Positions 1-7,699 of a DNA stretch of 64,000 nt are shown piece after piece. The notes beneath the pieces are model-generated. The model did no database searches and was not told where the DNA came from. It saw only the letters and a program-made list of their open reading frames with translations. The DNA comes from AC-32 sp963755635. GTDB taxonomy: Bacteria > Actinomycetota > Thermoleophilia > Gaiellales > Gaiellaceae. Position numbers and translations under genes: made by a program. The stretch spans positions 148,945-212,944 of the forward strand of contig CAVWKS010000008.1 in assembly GCA_963755635.1 (NCBI GenBank). Reading direction: 5' to 3'. How positions within the stretch are numbered: the stretch's first letter is position 1; every line of letters begins with the position of its first letter.

Positions 1-381
1 GACGAGCAATAGCCCGGCCTCGCCACCCAGCAGAGAGGACTCGCGCGCCGACGGCAGCACGAGCTGGCCGTCGGCGAGGTCCGGCTTCGTTTGCCAGAGC
101 TCGAGCGTCCGCGCGGCCGCGGCCGAGAGTTCGATCCCTGTCTCCGCATGCCCGCGGCGGCGGAGCGCGTCGAGCGCCCAGACGACTCCGCCGGCGCCGC
201 AGTAGAGGTCCTTCACGGGCGGCGTCGACTGCCAGACGTCCCACTCGTTGGCCGGCCAGAGCGCGTCGGGGTCGTAGGCCGCGTCCGCGTCGGCGACGAT
301 CGCCCGGATCGCCGCGCGCACGCGCTCCTCGTCCCAGGGCTCGTCGGTGAGGGGCTCGAACTCCTCCGGCGAGTAGAGCAC
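1..381 (-). CDS. LanC-like protein, N-terminal part (cut by window edge)
   Basis: This is the 5' part of a gene that continues beyond the left edge; 127 codons are visible. It starts with GTG, whose G is the last base of the smc stop codon (TAGTG), so it is probably translationally coupled to smc. Around residues 57-71 the stretch LYCGAGGVVWALDAL is typical of the first helical repeat of lanthionine-synthetase C-like (alpha/alpha toroid) proteins. The zinc ligands that define active LanC enzymes lie further downstream and are not visible. I see no lantibiotic precursor or LanB/LanM gene nearby, so a role in lantibiotic synthesis is not supported; stand-alone LanC-like proteins of unknown role are common. 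Confidence 0.6.
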   Translation of the reverse strand, partial: MLYSPEEFEPLTDEPWDEERVRAAIRAIVADADAAYDPDALWPANEWDVWQSTPPVKDLYCGAGGVVWALDALRRRGHAETGIELSAAAARTLELWQTKPDLADGQLVLPSARESSLLGGEAGLLLV

Positions 382-2978
382 TACGCCGCCGCGGAGGCGG
401 TCTCTTCGCGCGGCAAGCGGCGCGAGACGATCTGTGAGACGCCCTCGCCGCCCATCGTCACGCCGTAGAGGATGTCGGCGGCCTCCATCGTCCGCTTCTG
501 GTGCGTGACGACGATGAACTGCGCGTGATCGGAGTAGCGGCGCAGCAGCTCGACGAAGCGGCCGATGTTCGTGTCGTCGAGCGCGGCCTCGACCTCGTCG
601 AGGAGGTAGAACGGGCACGGGCGCGCGAGGAAGAGCGAGAACAGGAACGAGATCGCGCCGAGCGCCTTCTCGCCGCCCGAGAGCAGCGACAGGCGGGTGA
701 CGCGCTTGCCTGCGGGCCGCAGCTCGACCTCGACGCCTGGCTCCTCGCCCTCTTCTTCCGGTTCCGTCAGTCGTAGCCGGCCGTGGCCGCCGGGGAAGAG
801 CGTCGCGGCGACCTCCTCGAAGTGCTTGCTCACGGCGTCGAACGTGTCGGCGAAGCGGCGCTCGACTGTCTCGGAGAGCTCGGCGCGGAGCTGCTCCAGC
901 TCCTTCAGGCTTGCCTCGAGGTCGGCGCGCTGCGTCGTCAGCTCGGTCAGGCGCTCCTTCTCGCGCTCGTGCTCTTCCTTGGCGAGCGGGTTGACCTGGC
1001 CCAGCGTCTCGCGGCGGCGCTCGAGCCGCTCGATCTTGGCCGCGAGCTCCTCGCGGTCGTCACCTTCGGCCGGCTCGGCACCGGCTTCCTCGAGGCGGCG
1101 GCGAGCCTCGTCGGCTTCGGCCTCGAGCCGTGCGCCCTCGACGTCGACCGCCGACGAGCGCTCGGCAGCCTCGGCGGCGGCGCGCCTGGCCTCGGCCTCG
1201 TCTCCGCCGAGGCGGCGGAGCTCGGCAGCCAGCTCGCCGGCCTTCGTCGCGCCGGCGTCGACCCGTGCGCGCAGCGGCGCCTCGAACCGTGCTGCGACCG
1301 TCGATGCGTCCTGCAGAAGCGACGCCAGACGATCTGCCATGAGCGCGAGCGGCTCGGCCGACGGCGGCGGCTCCTCGGTGACCTCCTGCGCGCTCTCCGC
1401 CCGGCGCTCGAGCTCCTCGGCCTCACGCGCGAGCGCGCGGCGACGGGCGTCGAGTTGCAGCAGGACGGCCTCGGCGGTCTCGCCCGCGAACCAGAGCTCG
1501 CCGCGGTCCGCGTCGAAGCAATGACCCTCGCGCGTGACGAGGACGCCGCTCTCGGCGCGGGCGAGATCCGAAGGCTCGGCCAGCCAGACGTCTGCGAGTA
1601 GCTCCGCGACGCGCTCCCCGCCGGGCCGGGCCCGGACGCGGCTCGACAGCGGCTGCGCTCCGAGGAGGGGCGGCCGCGAGCGCCGGCCCGAGTCCGCGCG
1701 CGGTGGCACCAGAACCGCGAGATCGCCGAGCCCGCCCTTGCGCGCGCGCTCGACGAGACCCAGAGCGGCAGACGCGTCCTGCGCGACGACCGCAGCGGCC
1801 CGGCCGGCGAGTGCGGCTGCGACCGCCCGTTCGTAGCCGGCCTCGACCTCGAGCAGCGACAGCGCCAGCCGCTCGCCCTGCTCGGCGAGGGCGCGCGCCG
1901 CCGGCGGCAGTCCCTCGCGCTCGGCGAGCGAATGCTCGAGCGCAGCGAGCCGCTCCCGAGTCAGGCGCGCCTTCTCGCGCAGAGCCTCACGCTGTGGGTT
2001 CCGGCCCGGACGGCGGAACAGCGGCTCGGCCCGCAGGCGCGCGGCGAGCTCGGTCGCGGCGTCGCGCCGCAGCTCCAGCCGCTCGCTCGCACTGCGCAGC
2101 CGGTAGAGCGCGGAGGTCGCGCCTTCGCCACGGCCCGCCGCGCCGGCCAATTCATCCTCGACGCGATTGCGCTCCTCGAGCAGCGCCTCCAGGCGTTCCT
2201 CGACCCGCCGCCGCGCGAGGGCCGCCGCGGAGCGCCGCTCCTCGATCTCGCCGAGCCGCTCCTCAACGGCGACCAGATCCAGCTGGGCCAGACGCGCCCG
2301 CAGGCCCGCGATCTCGCCGCGCAGCTTCTCCGCCCGCTCCGCCGCGCTCGCCTGCAGCGCGAGCGGTCTCAAGCGCGCCTTCACCTCGGCCTCGAGGTCG
2401 CGCGCCCGCTCGACCTGGATCTGCACACGCGCGAGCTTCAGCTCCGCCCGATGCCGGCGCTGCTTGAACTTTCCGAGCCCGGCCGCATCCTCGAGCAGCA
2501 CGCGCCGCTCCTCGGGCTTGCTCGCGAGCACCTCCTCGACCTTGCCCTGGCTGATCACCGAGCCGTGGCTCCCGCCGAGGCCCGCGTCGGCGAGCAGCTC
2601 GACGAGGTCGGTGCGCCGGACCGTGGCGCGGTTGACGAGGTACTGGCCCTCGCCCCCACGATGCAGCCGCCGGGCGACCGAGACCTCGCTGAAATCGAGC
2701 GACTCGAGCGCGCCGTCGGAGTTGTCGAACAGCAGCTCGACCTCGCAGTAATCGGCAGCAGACCGGCCGGCCGAGCCCGCGAACAGGACGTCGTCGGGCT
2801 TCTCGGCGCGCAGCTCGCTCGGGCTCAGGCTTCCCGAGGCCCAGAGCAGCGCATCGGCCACGTTCGACTTGCCGGAGCCGTTCGGCCCGACCACGACGGC
2901 CACGCCCGGCTCGAGCCGAACCTCCACCGGGTCGGGGAACGATTTGAAGCCGCGGATGCGGATCGCCTGCAGATGCAC
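381..2978 (-). CDS. smc: Chromosome segregation ATPase SMC, short-armed
   Basis: ATPase that organises and segregates the nucleoid with ScpA and ScpB (both at 40.3-41.7 kb). Walker A GPNGSGKS is at residues 31-38, the signature LSGGEKAL begins near 766, and Walker B with the catalytic Glu (FYLLDE) is near 790-795. A hinge-like domain lies at about 355-510, flanked by Glu/Arg/Ala-rich coiled coils. The protein has 865 residues, while bacterial SMCs usually have about 1,150-1,200. Both head halves and the hinge are present, so the shortening falls on the coiled-coil arms (about 185 residues each against about 330). The frame is open throughout, with no sign of an internal indel. It follows rnc at 55 bp and is followed by the LanC-like gene. 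Confidence 0.93.
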   Translation of the reverse strand: MHLQAIRIRGFKSFPDPVEVRLEPGVAVVVGPNGSGKSNVADALLWASGSLSPSELRAEKPDDVLFAGSAGRSAADYCEVELLFDNSDGALESLDFSEVSVARRLHRGGEGQYLVNRATVRRTDLVELLADAGLGGSHGSVISQGKVEEVLASKPEERRVLLEDAAGLGKFKQRRHRAELKLARVQIQVERARDLEAEVKARLRPLALQASAAERAEKLRGEIAGLRARLAQLDLVAVEERLGEIEERRSAAALARRRVEERLEALLEERNRVEDELAGAAGRGEGATSALYRLRSASERLELRRDAATELAARLRAEPLFRRPGRNPQREALREKARLTRERLAALEHSLAEREGLPPAARALAEQGERLALSLLEVEAGYERAVAAALAGRAAAVVAQDASAALGLVERARKGGLGDLAVLVPPRADSGRRSRPPLLGAQPLSSRVRARPGGERVAELLADVWLAEPSDLARAESGVLVTREGHCFDADRGELWFAGETAEAVLLQLDARRRALAREAEELERRAESAQEVTEEPPPSAEPLALMADRLASLLQDASTVAARFEAPLRARVDAGATKAGELAAELRRLGGDEAEARRAAAEAAERSSAVDVEGARLEAEADEARRRLEEAGAEPAEGDDREELAAKIERLERRRETLGQVNPLAKEEHEREKERLTELTTQRADLEASLKELEQLRAELSETVERRFADTFDAVSKHFEEVAATLFPGGHGRLRLTEPEEEGEEPGVEVELRPAGKRVTRLSLLSGGEKALGAISFLFSLFLARPCPFYLLDEVEAALDDTNIGRFVELLRRYSDHAQFIVVTHQKRTMEAADILYGVTMGGEGVSQIVSRRLPREETASAAA

Positions 2979-3032
2979 GCGAGCGAGAGGCTATCCACCC
3001 CTACGGACGTGGCGGACGCCGCCGAAGCGGCG

Positions 3033-3785
3033 CTATACCGCTGCAGCGAGCCGGTCGAGAGCTTCGCGTGCAGCCGCCTGCTCGGCGGCCTTCTTCGAGC
3101 GGCCCGTGCCGACACCGCTCTCGACGCCGTCGATCACCGCCGCACAGCGGAAGGTTCGGTCGTGCGGCGGCCCGTCGACGTCGAGCACCGTGTAGGCGAC
3201 CTGGCTCCCGCGGCGCGCGAGCTCTTCCTGGAGCTCCGTCTTGTGGTCGACGTGGCTCGTCAGCGCGTAGGCGATCCGCCCCTCGAAGGCGGCGACCACG
3301 GCGTCCCTGACCTGCTCGAACCCGTGCACGAGGTAGACGCCGGCCAGCGAAGACTCGAGCAGCGCCGCGAGCACGTTGCGGTTGCGCGCGAGCTTGACGA
3401 GCTCCTCGTCCGGCGCAAGTCCGGTGCCGCGCTGCACCAGAAGCTCGCCCAGGCCCAGCTCCCGCGCGACGACCGCGCAGCTCGCCCGCGAGACGACGTG
3501 GGAGCGGATCTTCGCCAGCCGTCCCTCGGAGAAGTCCGGGTAGCTGTCGTAGAGGGCCCGCGCGATCGCGAGCTCGAGCACGCTGTCGCCGAGAAACTCG
3601 AGGCGCTCGTAGGACGACGCGCGGTCGGGGGCCCAGGAGCTGTGCGTGAAGACGTTGTCGAGCCGGTCTTCGGGCAGCTCGGCGATGAGCCGCGTCAGCT
3701 CTTCGGGGCGGCCTGTTGGAGCGCGGCTACTGGTGGCTTGTGACGTAGTCGACGGCTTGCCCGACGGTTTGGATCTTCTGCGCAT
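3033..3785 (-). CDS. rnc: Ribonuclease III
   Basis: Double-strand-specific endoribonuclease of rRNA and mRNA processing. The catalytic signature ERLEFLGDSVLELA is present at about residues 60-73, with the second acidic cluster (ALLESSLAGVYL) further on. A double-stranded RNA-binding domain occupies about 175-250 (HKTELQEEL to SKKAAEQAAAREAL). The acpP-rnc-smc order is a common bacterial arrangement. The only ATG in frame overlaps acpP by 59 bp; no GTG or TTG lies between it and the catalytic domain, so either this overlapping start or a non-standard start just after the acpP stop is used. The first 25 or so residues should be treated as uncertain. Confidence 0.93.
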   Translation of the reverse strand: MRRRSKPSGKPSTTSQATSSRAPTGRPEELTRLIAELPEDRLDNVFTHSSWAPDRASSYERLEFLGDSVLELAIARALYDSYPDFSEGRLAKIRSHVVSRASCAVVARELGLGELLVQRGTGLAPDEELVKLARNRNVLAALLESSLAGVYLVHGFEQVRDAVVAAFEGRIAYALTSHVDHKTELQEELARRGSQVAYTVLDVDGPPHDRTFRCAAVIDGVESGVGTGRSKKAAEQAAAREALDRLAAAV

Positions 3786-3972
3786 CCTCGTCCGAGATCT
3801 TGATCCCGAACTGGTCCTCGAGCTCCATGATCAGCTCCACGAGGTCGAGCGAATCCGCATCGAGGTCTTCCTGGAACGACGCTTCCTCGGTGATGTCGTT
3901 CTCGTCCACGCCGAGCTGTTCCGTCAGGACTTCCTTGACCCGCTCGAATACTTCCTCTCGCGTTGCCGCCAT
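3727..3972 (-). CDS. acpP: Acyl carrier protein
   Basis: Small acidic carrier of growing acyl chains in fatty-acid synthesis. The 81-residue size and the DADSLDLVELIMELEDQF motif are diagnostic; Ser41 in the DSL motif is the phosphopantetheine attachment site. The cofactor comes from CoA, whose synthesis uses coaD at 8.7 kb. It lies 6 bp after plsX, whose product draws acyl groups from acyl-ACP, and overlaps the start chosen for rnc. Confidence 0.97.
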   Translation of the reverse strand: MAATREEVFERVKEVLTEQLGVDENDITEEASFQEDLDADSLDLVELIMELEDQFGIKISDEDAQKIQTVGQAVDYVTSHQ

Positions 3973-3978
3973 GTCACC

Positions 3979-4980
3979 TCACTTGCCGGGGCTGTCAGAG
4001 CGCGCGGATGCTAACACTCTTTCCGGCAGCCGCTCGGCGAGCCGGTTGACGACGTCGTGCTCGACGCCGCGCGCGGCGAGCCGGATCGCGTTCGCGATCG
4101 CCCTCGGGGACGAGTTTCCGTGCGCGATCACGGCGAGGCCGCGTAGCCCCAGAAGGTACGCGCCGCCGTAGGTGTCCGGGTCGAGCCGCTGCCGCAGGCC
4201 GCGCGCTGCGGGCCGGACGAGCAGGCCGCCGACGCGCCCACGCCGGGTCGACACGATCTCCTCGCGCAGCGCCTCGAGCACGGTCTTGATCGTCCCTTCC
4301 ATCAGCTTGAGGGTGACGTTGCCGGTGAAGCCGTCGCAGACGACGACGTCGGCCGCGCCGAGCAGCAGGTCGCGGCTCTCGGTGTTCCCTTTGAAGTTCA
4401 GGCCGTCGGCCTCGGCGAGCAGCGCGTGCGCCTCCAGCGTCAGCTGGTTGCCTTTCTCTGGCTCTTCGCCGATCGACAGCAGCCGCACCTCGGGGTGGTC
4501 GACACCGAGCACGTCCTCGGCGAAGACCGAGCCCATGTGGGCGAACTGGAGCAGGTGCTCCGGGCGGGCGTCCGCGTTCGCGCCCGAGTCGATCAGCACC
4601 GACGGACGGTGCTTCGCCGGAATGACGACCGCGATCGCCGGTCGCGCGACGCCGGGTAGGCGGCGCAGCTCGAGGAAGCAGGCCGCGAGCATCGCGCCGG
4701 TGTTCCCGGCCGAGACGACCGCGTCTGCCTGCTTCTGGCCGACCGCGCGGCAGGCCGCGACCAGCGAACTGTCCGGCTTCGCCTTGACGGCCTCGGCCGG
4801 CTTCTCGTCCATCGCGATCTCCTGCGTCGTCTCGACGAGCTCGAGACCCTGAGGGTCGAGATCGCGCGGGCCGAACAGGACGGGCTGGATCGCGTCGTCG
4901 GCCGCGGCCTCGAGCGCGCCTGCGATCACGTCTTCCGGGCCGCGGTCGCCGCCCAGCGCGTCGACGGCGATCCTGATCAT
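3979..4980 (-). CDS. plsX: Phosphate acyltransferase PlsX
   Basis: Converts acyl-ACP and phosphate to acyl-phosphate, the first step of phosphatidic acid synthesis by the PlsX/PlsY route. The protein has 333 residues, normal for the family. It opens with IRIAVDALGGDRGPEDVIAG and contains the family motifs SAGNTGAMLAA and DGFTGNVTLKLMEG. It sits 4 bp downstream of rpmF and 6 bp upstream of acpP, the classical rpmF-plsX cluster that links ribosome and membrane synthesis. The ATG start fits the family N-terminus. Confidence 0.96.
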   Translation of the reverse strand: MIRIAVDALGGDRGPEDVIAGALEAAADDAIQPVLFGPRDLDPQGLELVETTQEIAMDEKPAEAVKAKPDSSLVAACRAVGQKQADAVVSAGNTGAMLAACFLELRRLPGVARPAIAVVIPAKHRPSVLIDSGANADARPEHLLQFAHMGSVFAEDVLGVDHPEVRLLSIGEEPEKGNQLTLEAHALLAEADGLNFKGNTESRDLLLGAADVVVCDGFTGNVTLKLMEGTIKTVLEALREEIVSTRRGRVGGLLVRPAARGLRQRLDPDTYGGAYLLGLRGLAVIAHGNSSPRAIANAIRLAARGVEHDVVNRLAERLPERVLASARSDSPGK

Positions 4981-4984
4981 CCGA

Positions 4985-5173
4985 CTACGGAGTCGGGGTT
5001 CGGAGAGGCTCGATCTCGCGGCCGTGGTAGGTCTTGCAGGTGGGGCACATCCGGTGCGGCTGCTTCGGCTGGCCGCACTGCGGACAGAGATTCAGGCGCG
5101 GAGCCGAGATCTTGTGCTGCGCGCGCCGCTTGTCTCGGCGCGACTTGGACTGTTTCTTCTTGGGGACGGCCAC
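4985..5173 (-). CDS. rpmF: 50S ribosomal protein L32
   Basis: Ribosomal large-subunit protein of 62 residues. The N-terminus MAVPKKKQSKSRRDKRR is typical of L32. Two Cys pairs (CPQC and CPTC) form a zinc ribbon, so this is the zinc-binding C+ form. It lies between the ABC-F gene and plsX. In many bacteria the gene directly upstream is the DUF177 protein; here that gene is displaced by about 1.5 kb by the inserted ABC-F gene. Confidence 0.97.
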   Translation of the reverse strand: MAVPKKKQSKSRRDKRRAQHKISAPRLNLCPQCGQPKQPHRMCPTCKTYHGREIEPLRTPTP

Positions 5174-5192
5174 GGCGGCGGAGTATAGCCGC

Positions 5193-5212
5193 GGGTCAGA
5201 GGTCAGACCCCC
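5193..5212. repeat. REP-like GGTCAGACCCC palindrome, copy 1
   Basis: A degenerate tandem of the palindrome GGGGTCAGACCCC: a partial unit at 5193-5200 followed by a better one at 5201-5212. It covers the 3' end and stop codon of the ABC-F gene, whose last residues (WGSDL) are encoded by the repeat. Related copies are at 7181 and 32377. Confidence 0.5.
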
Positions 5213-6551
5213 ATCTGCGCGTTGCCCCGAAGCGCTCGAGCAGGCGGCGGTCGTGCGTGACGAGGACGACGGTGCCGCTGTAGCCGGCGAGCGCGGCCTC
5301 GAGCTCCTCGATCGCGGGCAGGTCGAGATGGTTCGTCGGCTCGTCGAGGATCAGGCAGTTGACGCCGCGCGCGGCGAGGAGGGCGAGCTGCGCTCTCGTG
5401 CGCTCGCCGGGCGAAAGCGTGCGAGCCGGTCGGAGCACGTCGTCGGCCCCCAGGCCGAACTTGGCCAGCAGCGTCCGGGCCTGCTCCTGTGGGCCGCCGA
5501 ACGCCTGGACGAGCGGCTCGTCGACCGTGAAGCGGGCGCGCGTCTGCTCGAGCTCGCCGAAGACGACGCTCGTGCCGGCGGTTCGCGTGCCCGCCGCGAG
5601 CGGCAGCTCGCCGGTGAGCGCGCCGAGCAGCGTCGACTTGCCGCTGCCGTTCGGGCCGGTGACCGCGAGCCGGTCGCCGCGGCCCAGCGCGAGGTCGACC
5701 GGCCCGAGCCGGAAGCCGCCGCGCTCGACGACCGCGCCCTCGAGCCGCACGACGACGTCGCCGCCGCGGCTCGCGGAGTCGAGCTCGAGCTGCAGCTCCC
5801 ACGGCTCGAACGGCTTCTCGACGCGGTCGATCCGCTCGAGTGCGCGCCGGGCCTGCCGCACTTTCGTGCTCAGGGCCTGTGTCGCCCGGCGGTCGGCGCC
5901 GCCCGTCTTCTTGCCGAGCTTCCCGCCGGCCCGCGCCTGGCCCTGCCGTTGGCGGATCAGCGACTCGAGCTCGGATCGCCGGTCCTGCGTGTCCGCGAAG
6001 CGGCGGTACTGCGTCTCGCGGGCCCGGGAGCGTGCCGCCTCGTACTCGCTCCAGCCGCCGGGCCACTCGCGCACGCGCTGCCGGCCCTCCTCGAGCTCGA
6101 CGATCCGGTCGACGGTGCGGTCGAGGAACTCGCGGTCGTGCGAGACGACCACCACGCTCCCGCGGATCCCCTGGACGACGCGTTCCAGCCACTCCAGGCC
6201 CTCGAAGTCGAGGTCGTTCGTGGGCTCGTCGAGGCAGTAGACGTCATGGTCGACCCTGAACAACGCCGCGAGCGCGGCCCGCCTGGCCTGTCCGCCGGAG
6301 AGCGCCGCTCCGGGCTTCTGACCGGACTCCTGCGGCAGGTAGCCGACCGAGAGATCCGGCGGGCTCCGGCGCACGCGGCCGCGTTCGGGCTCCTCGAGAC
6401 CGGCGAGCAGGCGCAGCAGCGTCGTCTTGCCGACGCCGTTCGGGCCGACGACGCCGACGCGCGCGCCGTCGCCGACGGTCAGCGTGACACCGGTGAAGAC
6501 CTCGTGGACGCCGTGCGAGACGGCGACATCGACAAGCGTGAGCGAAGACAT
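5196..6551 (-). CDS. ABC-F family ATPase (two ABC domains, no membrane segment)
   Basis: Soluble tandem ABC ATPase of the ABC-F group, which act on the ribosome as translation factors or antibiotic-protection proteins. Domain 1 has Walker A GPNGVGKTT near residue 37, signature LSGGQ and Walker B followed by EPTNDLD. Domain 2 has GPNGSGKST, LSPGERTRAQ and EPTNHLD. An Arg/Lys-rich linker joins them. At 451 residues it is shorter than most ABC-F proteins (500-650). The SD AGGAGG lies 3 bp from the ATG and is embedded in a stem described separately. It separates DUF177 from rpmF. The structured leader favours an inducible antibiotic-protection role, but this is inference; a housekeeping ABC-F role is equally possible from the protein alone. 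Confidence 0.9.
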   Translation of the reverse strand: MSSLTLVDVAVSHGVHEVFTGVTLTVGDGARVGVVGPNGVGKTTLLRLLAGLEEPERGRVRRSPPDLSVGYLPQESGQKPGAALSGGQARRAALAALFRVDHDVYCLDEPTNDLDFEGLEWLERVVQGIRGSVVVVSHDREFLDRTVDRIVELEEGRQRVREWPGGWSEYEAARSRARETQYRRFADTQDRRSELESLIRQRQGQARAGGKLGKKTGGADRRATQALSTKVRQARRALERIDRVEKPFEPWELQLELDSASRGGDVVVRLEGAVVERGGFRLGPVDLALGRGDRLAVTGPNGSGKSTLLGALTGELPLAAGTRTAGTSVVFGELEQTRARFTVDEPLVQAFGGPQEQARTLLAKFGLGADDVLRPARTLSPGERTRAQLALLAARGVNCLILDEPTNHLDLPAIEELEAALAGYSGTVVLVTHDRRLLERFGATRRWGSDL

Positions 6552-6558
6552 GGACCTC

Positions 6559-6623
6559 CTGACGAAAGGACTGAGCGCCCGTCACGGGCGCGGAACGCGT
6601 GGTTTCGTCAGCTAGTCCGTCAT
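6559..6623 (-). promoter_or_regulatory. Candidate attenuator with three-codon leader ORF upstream of the ABC-F gene
   Basis: On the minus strand, ATG ACG GAC TAG (6623-6612, Met-Thr-Asp-stop) ends immediately before one arm (6611-6603, CTGACGAAA) of a perfect 9-bp inverted repeat. The other arm (6567-6559, TTTCGTCAG) runs into the Shine-Dalgarno sequence of the ABC-F gene. A second perfect 7-bp hairpin (6591-6585 with 6581-6575, loop TGA) sits inside. A ribosome held on the minimal ORF would cover the upstream arm and could free the SD. The structure is seen directly; its function is inferred. The leader has no obvious SD of its own. Confidence 0.5.
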
Positions 6624-6629
6624 AAGACG

Positions 6630-6649
6630 GCGCCTGAGCGCCGCCTCAG
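6630..6649 (-). terminator. Hairpin between DUF177 and the ABC-F leader
   Basis: On the minus strand GGCGGCGC-TCAG-GCGCCGTC forms an 8-bp stem with one G-U pair just after the DUF177 stop codon. There is no following T-run beyond TTAT, so it is a weak terminator candidate or the first stem of the leader. Confidence 0.35.
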
Positions 6650-6652
6650 ATC

Positions 6653-7162
6653 TTAGAGACGGTCCTTCAACTCCGCCAGCGCGGCCCAGCGCGAGTCGGG
6701 CTCGGGCGCGCCGTGGTCGTGCGGCTCGTCGGTCAGGTTCTTGCCACAGACCGGGCAGAGGCCTGCGCACTCGGGCCGGCAGAGGATCTTGTCCGGCAGC
6801 TCGAGCGCGAGCGCGTCCCGCGCCCAGGCGGAGAGGTCGAGCTTGTCGTCCTCGACGTAGGGCGTGAGCAGCTCATCGTCACCGTCGGCCGCGTTCGCGT
6901 GGTACTCGCGCGCCGAGATCGGCAGGTCGAGCACGGCGTCCTCGAGGCAGCGAAAGCACGGGCCGTGGAGCCGCACATGGAAGGCGAGCTCGAAGACCGT
7001 GCCGGTCGAGGCCCGCGTGATCGTCAGCTCCGCCGGCACCTTCGCCGGCACCGGCAGGTAGCGCTGCCCGCCGAGCTCGAGCGGCTCGAGCTCGATCTCC
7101 TGCTCGTCCCGGAACTGCTCCCCGGAGCGAAGCTTGAGTGCCCGCAGGTTGAACGTGGTCAT
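6653..7162 (-). CDS. DUF177/YceD family protein
   Basis: Homologue of the YceD/DUF177 protein normally found directly upstream of rpmF and linked with large-subunit rRNA accumulation in other organisms. The ATG at 7162 gives MTTFNLRALKLRSGEQ, the usual start of the family; upstream in-frame codons overlap the nitroreductase and are not used. Cys pairs are present in the middle (CFRCL, about residue 75) and in the C-terminal part (CRPECAGLCPVCG), a zinc-binding pattern often seen in actinobacterial members. It has 169 residues. It lies 22 bp after the nitroreductase and about 100 bp before the ABC-F start. Confidence 0.88.
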   Translation of the reverse strand: MTTFNLRALKLRSGEQFRDEQEIELEPLELGGQRYLPVPAKVPAELTITRASTGTVFELAFHVRLHGPCFRCLEDAVLDLPISAREYHANAADGDDELLTPYVEDDKLDLSAWARDALALELPDKILCRPECAGLCPVCGKNLTDEPHDHGAPEPDSRWAALAELKDRL

Positions 7163-7180
7163 ATCGACCACGGTAGCGAA

Positions 7181-7192
7181 GGGGTCAGACCC
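7181..7192. repeat. REP-like GGGGTCAGACCC palindrome, copy 2
   Basis: GGGGTCAGACCC spans the stop codon of the nitroreductase gene on the minus strand (CGG GTC TGA CCC). It matches the motifs at 5193 and 32377. Confidence 0.5.
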
Positions 7193-7694
7193 GACGAACG
7201 AGCTCGTCGAGCGGCTTGCGGTTCGCCTCGGCGCTCCACTCTTCGGCACTGTGCGACTCCGGGTCCTGCGGGCGCTTCGGGTAGCCGAAGCTCGGGATGT
7301 TCACCGGGAGGCGGCCCTCGTCGAGCTCGAGCGCGCGGGCTGCCGCCTCGGCGTCGCGCACGCCGTTCGGGCACGAGACGACGCCCTCGTTCCAGGCGGC
7401 CAGGAACATGTTCTGCAGGCAGCGGCCCACGTCGAAGGCGGACTTGCCGCCGTCGGTCGCGATTGCCACCGCGAACGCACAGGTGCGAATGTTGTCGGGC
7501 GCGTAGACCGTCTCGGCAACGCGTTCCTTCGCCTCGTCGCTCTCGACCACCACGAAGAGCCACGGCTGCTTGTTGACGGAGCTGCCGCTCAGGCGGCCGG
7601 CGTCGAGGATCCGGCGCTGGACGTCTTCGGGGACCGGCCGGTCGGCGTAGCTGCGCCAGTCGCGTTTGCTCGCGACGGCCAGCCAGGTGTCCAT
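7185..7694 (-). CDS. Nitroreductase family protein
   Basis: Probable FMN-dependent oxidoreductase of the nitroreductase fold. The N-terminal KRDWRSYADRPVPEDV is the family's Arg-Ser-Tyr FMN-binding start, followed by SGSSVNKQPWLFVVV, and FDVGRCLQNMFLAAWNEGVVSCPNG corresponds to the helical segment ahead of the second FMN-contact region. The ATG at 7694 is chosen because it precedes this motif directly; the frame stays open upstream through a long palindrome but has no family similarity there. The product has 169 residues, short for the family (190-220). Substrate unknown. It sits between sepIVA-like and DUF177, genes that are neighbours in mycobacteria. Confidence 0.82.
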   Translation of the reverse strand: MDTWLAVASKRDWRSYADRPVPEDVQRRILDAGRLSGSSVNKQPWLFVVVESDEAKERVAETVYAPDNIRTCAFAVAIATDGGKSAFDVGRCLQNMFLAAWNEGVVSCPNGVRDAEAAARALELDEGRLPVNIPSFGYPKRPQDPESHSAEEWSAEANRKPLDELVRRV

Positions 7695-7699
7695 GGCGT

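Noticed and set aside
120..150. tRNA T-arm-like sequence (GTTCGATCC)
   Set aside because: It lies in the coding frame of the LanC-like gene and has no acceptor or anticodon stems.
1932..3743. 603-codon plus-strand open frame opposite smc and rnc
   Set aside because: Antisense shadow of conserved genes with no recognisable domain.
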